The notes under the pieces: model-generated
What the model was told of the DNA's origin: nothing
What the model saw: only the letters and a program-made list of their open reading frames with translations
Database searches by the model: none
Shown here: positions 9,003 to 17,426 of the stretch, piece by piece
Position numbering within the stretch: position 1 is the first letter of the stretch
Layout of the letters: each line of letters starts with the position of its first letter
Made by a program: the position numbers and the translations under genes
Assembly: GCF_024810105.1 (NCBI RefSeq)
Contig: NZ_JANUDX010000003.1
Location: 372,001 to 436,000, forward strand
Direction: 5' to 3'
Origin: Stenotrophomonas sp. BIGb0135
Lineage (GTDB): Bacteria > Pseudomonadota > Gammaproteobacteria > Xanthomonadales > Xanthomonadaceae
Length of the DNA stretch: 64,000 nucleotides

Positions 9003-9605
9003 TCAGCCGATCGGGATCAGCGTCTCGATCACGTGCTCCACATACGCCTCGAAATCCTCGCGCGCCTGCTTGGGCTGCTGCAACTGCAGCGACAACTGCA
9101 GGAAGCCGACGTAGGCCGCATAGGCCAGGCGCGCGCGGTGCTGCGCATCGGTACGGCTCAGGCCGGCCTGGCGGAAGGAGGCCACCAGATACTCCAGGCG
9201 GCGGTGCGACACGCGGTCGATCACCGGGCGCACCATCGGGTGGTCCAGCGCCTTGAGCAGCTCGCTGTAGATGATGTGCGGCTGCACTTCGTGGGCCACC
9301 ACCTGGAACAGCTGCCGCAGGCGCACGCGCGGGTCCGGCACGTCTTCGAGGCTGCCGAACACCTGCTCCTGCTCGAACAGCTCCCAGCGCTCCAGCGCCG
9401 CCTGCAGCAGGGCATCGCGCGAGGGGAAATGCCAGTAGAAACTGCCCTTGGTCACCCCGAGGCGACGCGCCAGCGGCTCGACCGCCACCGCACCAACGCC
9501 TTGTTCTGCAATGAGGTCCAGGGCGGCCTGGGCCCAGTCTTCCGCGCTCAGGCGGCTGTTGCGGCCGGCACGTGGCTCGCCGGCGGAAGCGTCAGGTTCA
9601 TTCAT
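9003..9605 (-). CDS. TetR-family transcriptional regulator
   Basis: A 200-residue TetR/AcrR-type repressor. The N-terminal helix-turn-helix lies at about residues 25-65, seen in 'AALDLIAEQGVGAVAVEPLA', 'RRLGVTKGSFYWHFPSRDALL'-type sequence. The ligand-binding C-terminal half is unremarkable. It is divergent from the hydrolase-fadE operon, and two copies of a palindrome lie across that operon's promoter. The simplest model is a repressor of fatty-acid degradation released by an acyl-CoA or related ligand, as known for other TetR regulators of beta-oxidation. The ligand and direct DNA binding are inferred. The start ATG at 9605 is the only suitable one before the DNA-binding domain. Confidence 0.93.
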   Translation of the reverse strand: MNEPDASAGEPRAGRNSRLSAEDWAQAALDLIAEQGVGAVAVEPLARRLGVTKGSFYWHFPSRDALLQAALERWELFEQEQVFGSLEDVPDPRVRLRQLFQVVAHEVQPHIIYSELLKALDHPMVRPVIDRVSHRRLEYLVASFRQAGLSRTDAQHRARLAYAAYVGFLQLSLQLQQPKQAREDFEAYVEHVIETLIPIG

Positions 9606-9720
9606 GCCGACGATTTAACCATACGCCGGGGTCCGTGTCCGCCAAAAGCGCGGTGCGGGACCGTGCCCGGGCCCTCGCCAGCCCTGCCGTGGCGGCGTTC
9701 GCGGACCACGGCCGCCATCA

Positions 9721-9738
9721 CCATACCCCCAAGTATTG
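9721..9738. promoter_or_regulatory. Operator-like palindrome 1 (TetR site candidate)
   Basis: CCATAC-N5-AGTATTG, an imperfect inverted repeat with the same spacing and half sites as the copy at 9757-9774, 36 bp away centre to centre. Its right half overlaps the -35 hexamer TTGACA at 9736-9741. Confidence 0.6.
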
Positions 9739-9763
9739 ACATGCCACCGGCCAGGTCCATACT
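9736..9763 (+). promoter_or_regulatory. Promoter of the hydrolase-fadE operon, likely leaderless transcript
   Basis: A perfect TTGACA (9736-9741) is followed after 16 nt by CATACT (9758-9763). The expected transcription start, 7-8 nt downstream, falls on or one base before the ATG at 9771, so the mRNA would have no leader. No ribosome-binding site is visible before this ATG. Both hexamers are covered by the two operator-like palindromes. Confidence 0.6.
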
Positions 9764-9774
9764 AGCGAGTATGG
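9757..9774. promoter_or_regulatory. Operator-like palindrome 2 (TetR site candidate)
   Basis: CCATACT-AGCG-AGTATGG, perfect 7-bp arms around a 4-nt centre. It covers the -10 hexamer, the predicted transcription start and the hydrolase start codon. It matches the sequence at 9721-9738. Confidence 0.65.
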
Positions 9775-10691
9775 TCAATCCTTCCGCTACCCTGCCCCGT
9801 TTTGAAGATGAGCGACTGACCGGCGCGCATGACGCCGTGCTGGCCGCTACCCGCTCCTCGCCGGGGCGCCGTGGCACGGTGCTGTTCGCCCATGGCTTCG
9901 GCCAGACCCGGCATGCGTGGAATGCCACCGCCCACTCGCTGGCGGCGGCCGGTTACCAGACGCTTGCCTATGATGCGCGCGGCCACGGCGACTCGGACTG
10001 GAACCCGGCCGAACGTGCCTACCACGGCGAACAGTTCGCCGATGACCTGATCGTGCTGGCCGGCGAACAACCGCAGCCGCCGATCCTGGTCGCCGCCTCG
10101 ATGGGCGGCCTGTTCGGGCTGCTGGCCGAATCGCGCTGGCCGGGCCTGTTCTCGGCGATGGTGCTGGTGGACATCACTCCGCGCTGGGATACCGCCGGGG
10201 TCGAACGCATCCTGATGTTCATGACCGCCCACCCGGACGGTTTCGCCTCCCTGTCGCAGGCCGCCGATGTGATCTCGGCCTACATGCCGCACCGCCCGCG
10301 CAAGTCCGACGATTCCCTGCGCGCGCTGCTGCGCGAGGACGGCCACGGCCGTTGGCGCTGGCACTGGGACCCGCGCCTGGTCGCCGAACTGGCACGCGAC
10401 AGCGAACAGCACCAGGACGCGCTCGCCGAGGCGGCGCGCCAGGTGAAATGCCCGTTGCTGCTGGTCAGCGGCGGGCGCAGCACCCTGGTCACCCCGCAGA
10501 CGGTGGCCGAATTCCTCGCGTTGGTGCCGCATGCGCGCCATGTGCAGTTGCCGGAGGCCACGCACATGGTCGCCGGTGACGACAACAACGCCTTTACCGC
10601 TACTGTGTTGGACTATCTGGACGTGTTGCCCTCGGCCTCCGCCGTGGCACAGTCCGCCACTACCGAGCACGTCACCGGAGCACGCTCATGA
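9771..10691 (+). CDS. Alpha/beta hydrolase
   Basis: A 306-residue alpha/beta-hydrolase-fold protein. The oxyanion-hole motif 'HGFG' is near residue 41, the nucleophile elbow 'AASMGG' has Ser110, and the catalytic His is in 'EATHMV' at about residue 265. The acid is probably the Asp in 'LVDITP' or a later position. Its substrate is unknown. In this operon it could act as an esterase or thioesterase on fatty acyl compounds. The ATG at 9771 is the only start that keeps the whole fold. It overlaps the fadE start by ATGA, so the two are translationally coupled. The gene is under the double TetR-like operator. Confidence 0.9.
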   Translation: MVNPSATLPRFEDERLTGAHDAVLAATRSSPGRRGTVLFAHGFGQTRHAWNATAHSLAAAGYQTLAYDARGHGDSDWNPAERAYHGEQFADDLIVLAGEQPQPPILVAASMGGLFGLLAESRWPGLFSAMVLVDITPRWDTAGVERILMFMTAHPDGFASLSQAADVISAYMPHRPRKSDDSLRALLREDGHGRWRWHWDPRLVAELARDSEQHQDALAEAARQVKCPLLLVSGGRSTLVTPQTVAEFLALVPHARHVQLPEATHMVAGDDNNAFTATVLDYLDVLPSASAVAQSATTEHVTGARS

Positions 10692-13168
10692 GCATTGTCG
10701 TTCCCTTCCTGGCCATCCTGCTGGCGGGCGCCTTCGTCGCCTACCATCGGATGCGGCTGATCACCTGGACGATCGTCAGCCTCGTGCTGCTGGCCGCCTG
10801 CTGGTTCATTCCGTACGTCAACCAGACCGCCACCCTCGTTGCCGCCGCCATCGTGGCGGTCATCGCCGTGCCGCTGCTGCTGCCCTTCATCCGCAAGCCG
10901 CTGCTGACCGCACCGATGATGAAGGTGTTCCGCAAGGTGCTGCCGCCGCTGTCGCAGACCGAGCGCATCGCGCTGGAAACCGGTTCGGTCGGTTTCGAAG
11001 GCCAGCTGTTCACCGGTGACCCGGACTGGAACATCCTGCTGAACTACCCCAAGCCGCAGCTCACCGCCGAGGAACAGGCCTTCCTGGATGGCCCGGTCGA
11101 AGAGCTGTGCAAGATGGTCAACGACTGGGAGATCACCCACGTCTACGCCGACCTGCCGCCGGAACTGTGGAGCTTCATCAAGAAGAACAAGTTCTTCGGC
11201 ATGATCATCCCGAAGGAATACGGCGGCCTGGGCTTCAGCGCGCTGGCCCACCACAAGGTGATCCAGAAGCTGGCCTCGGTGTCGAGCGTGGTCAGCTCCA
11301 CCGTCGGCGTGCCCAACTCGCTCGGCCCGGGTGAGCTGCTCAACCATTACGGCACCCAGGCGCAGAAGGACCAGTACCTGCCGCGCCTGGCCGATGGCCG
11401 CGAAGTGCCCTGCTTCGGCCTGACCGGTCCGTTCGCGGGCTCCGATGCCACCTCGATCCCCGATTACGGCATCGTCTGCAAGGGCGAGTGGAACGGCGAG
11501 CAGGTGCTCGGCGTCAAGCTCACCTTCGACAAGCGCTATATCACCCTGGCCCCGGTGGCCACGCTGATCGGCCTGGCGTTCCGCATGTACGACCCGGACG
11601 GCCTGATCGGCAGCACCCGCGATATCGGCATCACCCTGGCGCTGCTGCCGCGTGACACCGCCGGCGTGGAAATCGGCCGTCGCCACTTCCCGCTCAACTC
11701 GACCTTCCAGAACGGTCCGATCCGCGGCAAGGACGTGTTCATTCCGCTCACCCAGCTGATCGGCGGCGCCGAGAAGGCCGGCAAGGGCTGGAACATGCTC
11801 AACGAGTGCCTGGCCGTGGGCCGCTCGATCACCCTGCCCTCCACCGCCAGTGGTGGTGCCAAGGCCGGCGCGGTGATCACCGGCGCGTACGCACGCATCC
11901 GCAAGCAGTTCGGCCTGTCGGTCGGGCGCTTCGAGGGCGTGGAAGAAGCGCTGGCCCGGATCGGCGGCAAGGCGTATGCGATCAGCGCGCTGTGCCAGGC
12001 CACCGCCGCTGCCGTGGACCGCGGCGATGTGCCGTCGGTACCGTCGGCGATCGCCAAGTACCACTGCACCACCATGAGCCGCGAGGTGATCTCGGACATG
12101 ATGGACGTGATCGGCGGCAAGGGCATCATCCTGGGGCCGCGCAACTTCGCCGGCCGCAGCTGGCAGGCCGCGCCGATCGCGATCACGGTGGAGGGTGCCA
12201 ACATCATGACCCGCAGCCTGCTGATCTTCGGCCAGGGTGCGATCCTGTGCCATCCGTGGGTGCTGAAGGAAATGAAGGCCGCGCAGGATCCGGATACCAA
12301 GGCCGGCCTGCAGGACTTCGACCGCAGCCTGTTCGGCCACATCCGCTTCGGCATCTCCAACGCCGTGCGTTCGTTCTGGTTCGGCCTGACCGGCGCCCGC
12401 TTCGGCGCGGCCCCGGGCGATGCCTACACCCGCCGCTACTTCCGCAAGCTGGACCGTTACTCGGCCAACCTGGCGCTGATGGCCGACATCTCGATGATGA
12501 CGCTCGGCGGCAAGCTGAAGTTCAAGGAATCGCTGTCCGGCCGCCTGGGCGATGTGCTGAGCCACATCTACATGACCAGCGCCATGCTCAAGCGTTACCA
12601 CGACGAAGGCGCCCCCGTCGCCGACCAGCCGCTGCTGGCCTGGGCCTTCCATGACAGCGTGCACACGATCGAGACCTCGCTGTCGGCGGCGCTGCGCAAC
12701 TTCCCGATCCGTCCGATCGGCTGGCTGATGTGGCTGCTGATCTTCCCGTTCGGCCGCCGCGCCGAAGCACCGGGCGATCGCCTGGGCCACCGCGTGGCCG
12801 CGCTGCTGATGGCGCCCAACGAAGCCCGCGACCGTCTGGCCAGTGGCGTGTTCCTGACCCCGTGCGAGAACAACCCGGGTGGCCGCATCAACAGCTACCT
12901 GTCCAAGGCGATCATGGCCGAGCCGGTCGAGCGCAAGTTCATCAAGGCGGTCAAGACCAAGGGTATCGAAGCCCTGGACTTCACCACCCAGCTGGACGAA
13001 GCCGTGGCCGAAGGCGTGATCACCCAGGACGAGCGCACGCTGCTGGAAGAGCTGCGCGCGCTGACCCTGGAAACGATCACGGTGGACGATTTCGATCCGC
13101 ACGAGCTGCGTTCGGCCGGCTACTACGACCGCGAACGCAAGGACCAGCAGTCGCAGGAAGCGGCATGA
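10688..13168 (+). CDS. fadE: Acyl-CoA dehydrogenase FadE
   Basis: An 826-residue FadE-type acyl-CoA dehydrogenase, close in length to the E. coli enzyme (814). It catalyses the first, FAD-dependent step of fatty acid beta-oxidation, making the 2-enoyl-CoA. Two hydrophobic helices in the first 80 residues anchor it to the membrane. Diagnostic blocks include 'NYPKPQLTAEEQAFLDGPVE', 'KEYGGLGFSA', 'VGVPNSLGPGELLNHYGT' and 'GKGIILGPRNFAGRSWQ'. A long C-terminal domain typical of FadE follows the core. ATGA overlap with the hydrolase gene and a terminator just downstream define a two-gene operon. Regulation by the divergent TetR protein is likely. Confidence 0.95.
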   Translation: MSIVVPFLAILLAGAFVAYHRMRLITWTIVSLVLLAACWFIPYVNQTATLVAAAIVAVIAVPLLLPFIRKPLLTAPMMKVFRKVLPPLSQTERIALETGSVGFEGQLFTGDPDWNILLNYPKPQLTAEEQAFLDGPVEELCKMVNDWEITHVYADLPPELWSFIKKNKFFGMIIPKEYGGLGFSALAHHKVIQKLASVSSVVSSTVGVPNSLGPGELLNHYGTQAQKDQYLPRLADGREVPCFGLTGPFAGSDATSIPDYGIVCKGEWNGEQVLGVKLTFDKRYITLAPVATLIGLAFRMYDPDGLIGSTRDIGITLALLPRDTAGVEIGRRHFPLNSTFQNGPIRGKDVFIPLTQLIGGAEKAGKGWNMLNECLAVGRSITLPSTASGGAKAGAVITGAYARIRKQFGLSVGRFEGVEEALARIGGKAYAISALCQATAAAVDRGDVPSVPSAIAKYHCTTMSREVISDMMDVIGGKGIILGPRNFAGRSWQAAPIAITVEGANIMTRSLLIFGQGAILCHPWVLKEMKAAQDPDTKAGLQDFDRSLFGHIRFGISNAVRSFWFGLTGARFGAAPGDAYTRRYFRKLDRYSANLALMADISMMTLGGKLKFKESLSGRLGDVLSHIYMTSAMLKRYHDEGAPVADQPLLAWAFHDSVHTIETSLSAALRNFPIRPIGWLMWLLIFPFGRRAEAPGDRLGHRVAALLMAPNEARDRLASGVFLTPCENNPGGRINSYLSKAIMAEPVERKFIKAVKTKGIEALDFTTQLDEAVAEGVITQDERTLLEELRALTLETITVDDFDPHELRSAGYYDRERKDQQSQEAA

Positions 13169-13190
13169 TCCACGCAGCCATGTGAGCAAC

Positions 13191-13219
13191 AACGGCGGAC
13201 TTCGGTCCGCCGTTTTTTT
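13191..13219 (+). terminator. Intrinsic terminator after fadE
   Basis: A 10-bp perfect stem AACGGCGGAC / GTCCGCCGTT with a UUCG tetraloop and a run of seven T. It ends 11 nt before the next gene, so that gene must have its own promoter or depend on read-through. Confidence 0.92.
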
Positions 13220-13230
13220 GAGAGACGTCC

Positions 13231-13701
13231 ATGTCCGCTCCCCTGTTGAACCTCTACCAACGGCTGCAGCGCTGGCCTGCCGGCACCTGGCTGTTCTCGC
13301 GCGCGGTGTGCTTCAAGGCGCCCTACTTCGCCAGCATCGCCCCGCGCATCACCCTGCTCGAGAACGGTCGCTGCGAAGGCCGCATCGCGCATCGCCGCAA
13401 GGTCACCAACCATATCGGCACCGTGCACGCGATCGCGCTGTGCAACCTGGCCGAGCTCACCGCCGGGCTGATGGTGGATGCGTCGCTGCCCAAGGGCATG
13501 CGCTGGATCCCCAAGGGCATGGAGGTGACGTACCTGGCCAAGGCCACCGGAACCCAGCATGCCGTGGCCACGCCGGCCCAGCCCATCGTGGCCGCCGACG
13601 CCGGTTACGCGCTGCCGGTCCATGTGCAGGTGCGCGACGACGCGGGCACCCCGGTGTTCGACGCGCACATCCAGATGTGGGTGTCGCCGCTCAAGCGTTG
13701 A
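13231..13701 (+). CDS. DUF4442 hotdog-fold protein
   Basis: A 156-residue protein of the DUF4442 group, a hotdog-fold family related to acyl-CoA thioesterases. Seen features are 'HRRKVTNHIGTVHAIALCNLAELTAG' (central helix region, in two parts) and the final beta strand 'VFDAHIQMWVSP'. Members are usually assigned only by fold, and a role in acyl-CoA handling is supported here only by its place behind fadE. A full terminator sits between fadE and this gene and overlaps the space where its promoter would be. A GAGAGACG motif before the ATG can serve as ribosome site. Confidence 0.85.
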   Translation: MSAPLLNLYQRLQRWPAGTWLFSRAVCFKAPYFASIAPRITLLENGRCEGRIAHRRKVTNHIGTVHAIALCNLAELTAGLMVDASLPKGMRWIPKGMEVTYLAKATGTQHAVATPAQPIVAADAGYALPVHVQVRDDAGTPVFDAHIQMWVSPLKR

Positions 13702-13743
13702 TCGTTGCCACCGCGCCCCCCATCGAGGGGCCGGTGGCACCGG

Positions 13744-14100
13744 TCAGGCCGGCACCATCCACCACGCGGCCACGGCCAGCAGGGCCGGCACGGCCTGGAC
13801 GAAGAAGATCCGCTTGTTCACGCTCCAGGCGCCGTAGCAGCCGGCCACGATCACGCAGCCGAGCATGAAGTTGACCAGCATCGGCAGGTGATCGAACACG
13901 CCCCAGAACAGGCCTGCGGCCAGGAAGCCGTTGTACAGGCCCTGGTTGGCCGCCAGCACGCGGGTGGTCTCGGCCTTCTCCGGCGTATTGCGGAAGGTCT
14001 TCAGGCCCAGCGGGCGCGTCCACAGGAACATTTCCAGGACCAGGAAGTACACGTGCAGCAAGGCGACCAGCAGGGTCAGGGAAAGTGCGGTCCAGTACAT
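13744..14100 (-). CDS. DUF1304 membrane protein
   Basis: A 118-residue inner-membrane protein with four predicted helices and the DUF1304 hallmarks 'HVYFLVLEMFLWTRP' and 'ANQGLYNGFLAAGL'. Function is unknown for the family. It converges on the DUF4442 gene and follows the transporter gene by 28 bp on the same strand, so the two may share a transcript. Confidence 0.88.
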   Translation of the reverse strand: MYWTALSLTLLVALLHVYFLVLEMFLWTRPLGLKTFRNTPEKAETTRVLAANQGLYNGFLAAGLFWGVFDHLPMLVNFMLGCVIVAGCYGAWSVNKRIFFVQAVPALLAVAAWWMVPA

Positions 14101-14128
14101 GGGCAGGCCTCGATGAGTTGAGCAGAGC

Positions 14129-15463
14129 TTACTCCGGCCGTTCGCCGGGCAGCTTCTTTTCTTCGCGCAGCAGGCCGAACGCGGCCGTGGTCATCGCAGC
14201 GGCCACCACCAGGCCGCCGACGAACACCGCGTGCGACCCGAACAGCGACAGCCCCTTGTGCACCCAGGCGAAGGTCAGGTCCGCGCCGCGGTACACCACG
14301 GTGTCGATCGCCGCGCCGGCCTTGTAGCGCCATTGGCGGTCCACACGGGTGAAGATCGTCTCGCGTGCGGGCTTGGCCAGTGAGAACTCGCTGGCGCGGG
14401 TCATGATCTGTACCAGCGCCACCAGCATCGGCAACGGCGAGGCGGCCAGCACCGAGAAGCCGACGATGATCGCAAAGCCGGGGATCAGCAGCGCCGGGGC
14501 GATGCCGTGGCGCGACAACAGCCAGCGGGTCAGGCCCAGCTGCAGCAGCAGGGTGAGCGCATTGACGGCCAGGTCCACCCGCGAGAAGAACGCCGTGCTG
14601 GCCGCGGGGTCGGTGTACAGGCGGCGCACGATCGAGGCCTGCTCGTTGTACAGCAGCGTGCCGATGCCCACCCCGAACAGCACCAGCACCGCCAGCCAGC
14701 GCAGCAGCGGTTCGCGCGCGATCAGCTTCAGGCCGTCCAGTACGCTGCCGCCCATCGGGGTTTCGCCCGAGGCCAGCTGCTGCTCCTGCTCGCGCGCCAC
14801 GGCCCACAGCCGCAGTCGCCAGATGCACCCCAGGCAGGCGGTGAGGAAGCCGGCCGAGACCAGCATCAGGTTGGCGATGCCGATCCGCTGCACCAGCGCC
14901 GAGGTGATGATCGGCCCCAGGAAGGCGCCCACGGTGCCGGCGGCACCGATGTAGCCGTACACCGCACGTGCCTGCGTGTTGGAGAACACGTCGGCCATGA
15001 AGCTCCAGAACACCGCGACCGCGAACAGGTTGAACACCGCCGCCCAGAAGAAGAACGCCATGCCGCGCCCGGGCACGCCGCTGTCGAACAGCAGATAGAA
15101 CCCGAGCAGGCAAACGATGAAGAAGACGTACACCGCCGGCAGGAACACCCGCCGCGGATAGCGGCTGACCACCGCGCCGTACAGCGGTTGCAGCACCAGC
15201 ATGATCAGGAACACGCAGGTGAACAGGACCTGCAGCACGAAGTCCTGCAGGGCGATGCCGTGCGCACTGAACCAGTCGATCAGCCACGGTGGAAACACCG
15301 CGCTCGGGTCGGCCGACGCGGCCATCGCCTCGCGCACCGGGCGCAGCACGTAGTAGCCGCTGAGCAGGCAGAAGAAGTACAGGCACGCCCAGATCAGCGG
15401 CGGGGATTGCCGCAGCGCCCCCCGCAGCCCCGACCGCACCGGTGCCGGTGCTGCAGCACTCAT
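14129..15463 (-). CDS. Npt/MFS-type transporter (NTP/NDP exchange transporter-like)
   Basis: A 444-residue polytopic membrane protein with about 11-12 hydrophobic segments. The opening 'YFFCLLSGYYVLRPVREAMA' and the central 'RRLYTDPAASTAFFSRVDLA' region resemble the free-living bacterial members of the TLC/Npt nucleotide-transporter group that are also annotated as MFS proteins. In free-living bacteria the substrate is not known, so nucleotide exchange should not be assumed. The ATG at 15463 follows GGGAGTGG at a good distance. Longer in-frame starts would add a charged, non-membrane extension. It is divergent from the GMC oxidoreductase gene across 216 bp. Confidence 0.82.
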   Translation of the reverse strand: MSAAAPAPVRSGLRGALRQSPPLIWACLYFFCLLSGYYVLRPVREAMAASADPSAVFPPWLIDWFSAHGIALQDFVLQVLFTCVFLIMLVLQPLYGAVVSRYPRRVFLPAVYVFFIVCLLGFYLLFDSGVPGRGMAFFFWAAVFNLFAVAVFWSFMADVFSNTQARAVYGYIGAAGTVGAFLGPIITSALVQRIGIANLMLVSAGFLTACLGCIWRLRLWAVAREQEQQLASGETPMGGSVLDGLKLIAREPLLRWLAVLVLFGVGIGTLLYNEQASIVRRLYTDPAASTAFFSRVDLAVNALTLLLQLGLTRWLLSRHGIAPALLIPGFAIIVGFSVLAASPLPMLVALVQIMTRASEFSLAKPARETIFTRVDRQWRYKAGAAIDTVVYRGADLTFAWVHKGLSLFGSHAVFVGGLVVAAAMTTAAFGLLREEKKLPGERPE

Positions 15464-15679
15464 CGCACCCACTCCCGGTTCGGGCGGCGTGACAACGGCG
15501 GCATCGTGGCAACTCCCGGCAGCAGAGCGCGCAAGGTAAACGATGCACCGCAACATCGCCAGCCTTTGCCGGCTCATCCGCGCAACGCAGCGTGGCCGCA
15601 ATCCGGTCCCCCGCTGCCGGCCGCCCTGCCCTATGCTCGCAGGGCACCGTTGGGGAGCGGTCCGTCTTCGAGGGGAACC

Positions 15680-17272
15680 ATGTACGACTACATCATCGTG
15701 GGCGCCGGGTCGGCCGGGTGCGTGCTGGCCAACCGGCTCAGCGCCGACCCGCACTGCCGGGTGCTGCTGCTCGAAGCCGGGCCGCGCGACCGCAATCCCT
15801 TCATCCACATGCCGGCCGGCCTGGCCCGCCTGGTCAACAACCGGCGCATCAACTGGAACCTGGACACCGAGCCCGAGCCCGCCCTGGACGGGCGCCGCCT
15901 GTGGTGGCCGCGCGGCAAGGTGCTCGGCGGCTCCAGTTCGATCAATGCGATGTGCTACGTGCGCGGGGTGGCCGCCGATTACGACGGTTGGGCCGCCGCC
16001 GGGGCCACCGGCTGGGACTGGGCGCAGGTGCTGCCGTGGTTCGTGCGCAGCGAAGCCAACAGCCGCGGCGCCAGCGCGCTGCACGGCGATGCGGGGCCGC
16101 TGTCGGTGTCCGACCTGCGCCACCACAACCCCCTGTCCGACGCGTTCCTGGCGGCCGCCACGGAGGCCGGGCACGCCCGCAACGACGACTTCAACGGCAC
16201 GCGGCAGCTCGGCGTGGGCCTGTACCAGGTCACCCAGCGCGATGGCGCGCGCTGTTCCAGCGCGACCGCGTACCTGCACCCCGCACGCGCGCGCCGCAAC
16301 CTGACCGTGCTGACCGGCGCGCGTGCCACCGTGCTCAGCTTCCGCGGTGACACCGCGACCGGCGTGTACTACCGCCACGGTCGCCAGCACCGGCATGCCG
16401 CGGCCCGCAACGAAGTAATCCTCTGCGGCGGTGCGGTCCACTCGCCGCAGCTGTTGATGCTGTCCGGCGTCGGCGCGGCCAGGGCACTGCGCGGGCACGG
16501 CATCAGCCCGCGCGCGGACCTGCCCGGGGTGGGGGGCAACCTGCAGGACCACCTGGACATCTGCACCCTGGTCCACACCCATCCCGGGGTGAGCTACGAC
16601 CGCAGCAACCAGCTGCGCATCGCCATCGATTATTTCCTGCGCGGTCATCGCGGCGCCGGCACCAGCAACATCGCCGAAGCCGGCGGCTTCGCCCGCTCCG
16701 CGCTGGCCAGCGACGCACGCGCCGATGTGCAGTTCCACTTCGTGCCCGCCATGCTCGATGACCATGGCCGCCACCGCCTGCCCGGCGATGGCTACACCCT
16801 GCATGCCTGCGCGCTGCACCCGCGCAGCCGGGGTCGGATCCGCCTGCGCGACGCCGACCCGGCCTCGCCGCCGCGGATCGAGGCCAACTACCTGGGCGAT
16901 CCCGAGGGCGTGGACCTGGCGATGATGAAGGAATGCGTGCGCATGTCCGCGGCGATCCTGGGCCAGCCCGCCTTCGACCGTTGGCGTGGCGCACCGATCT
17001 TTCCGCCCGGCGACAACCTGGACGATGCGACCCTGGTCGCCTTCATCCGCGCCAAGGCCGAGTCCATCTACCACCCGGTCGGCACCTGCGCGATGGGCAC
17101 CCATGCCGAGGCCGTGGTCGACCCGCAGCTGCGCGTGCACGGCCTGCGCCGGTTGCGGGTGGTGGACGCCTCGGTAATGCCGACCCTGGTCAGCGGCAAC
17201 ACCAATGCCCCCACGATCATGCTGGCCGAACGCGCCGCGGCGTGGATCGTCGAGGCGGCCGCGAACGCCTGA
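15680..17272 (+). CDS. GMC-family FAD-dependent oxidoreductase
   Basis: A 530-residue glucose-methanol-choline oxidoreductase. The FAD dinucleotide-binding motif 'IIVGAGSAGCVLANRLS' is at residues 5-21, the first GMC signature 'RGKVLGGSSSINAM' is near residue 80, and the C-terminal active-site region contains 'YHPVGTCAMG' and 'SGNTNAPTIMLAER', with His residues in the catalytic place. It resembles choline dehydrogenase and AlkJ-type alcohol dehydrogenases. The true alcohol substrate is unknown because no betaine or alkane genes are near. The ATG follows GAGGGGAACC, a fair ribosome site. No signal peptide is seen, so it is cytosolic or membrane-associated. Confidence 0.93.
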   Translation: MYDYIIVGAGSAGCVLANRLSADPHCRVLLLEAGPRDRNPFIHMPAGLARLVNNRRINWNLDTEPEPALDGRRLWWPRGKVLGGSSSINAMCYVRGVAADYDGWAAAGATGWDWAQVLPWFVRSEANSRGASALHGDAGPLSVSDLRHHNPLSDAFLAAATEAGHARNDDFNGTRQLGVGLYQVTQRDGARCSSATAYLHPARARRNLTVLTGARATVLSFRGDTATGVYYRHGRQHRHAAARNEVILCGGAVHSPQLLMLSGVGAARALRGHGISPRADLPGVGGNLQDHLDICTLVHTHPGVSYDRSNQLRIAIDYFLRGHRGAGTSNIAEAGGFARSALASDARADVQFHFVPAMLDDHGRHRLPGDGYTLHACALHPRSRGRIRLRDADPASPPRIEANYLGDPEGVDLAMMKECVRMSAAILGQPAFDRWRGAPIFPPGDNLDDATLVAFIRAKAESIYHPVGTCAMGTHAEAVVDPQLRVHGLRRLRVVDASVMPTLVSGNTNAPTIMLAERAAAWIVEAAANA

Positions 17273-17364
17273 ACAGGGCTGCGCCGGCGGGACCCGGCCG
17301 GACATGACCGGGTGATGCAAAAAGCGCGCCTTTTCAACCAGATACGCATTCATCTTCGCTTGGT

Positions 17365-17394
17365 TTGTGCAATCGGGAAAACCGGCGCTAGAAT
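17365..17394 (+). promoter_or_regulatory. Candidate promoter of the serine hydrolase gene
   Basis: TTGTGC (17365-17370), 18 nt, TAGAAT (17389-17394). The -10 is strong and the -35 weak. The ATG is 33 nt further. Confidence 0.4.
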
Positions 17395-17426
17395 CCCCTA
17401 CAGCAGTTGCGCACGGGCCCCAAACG

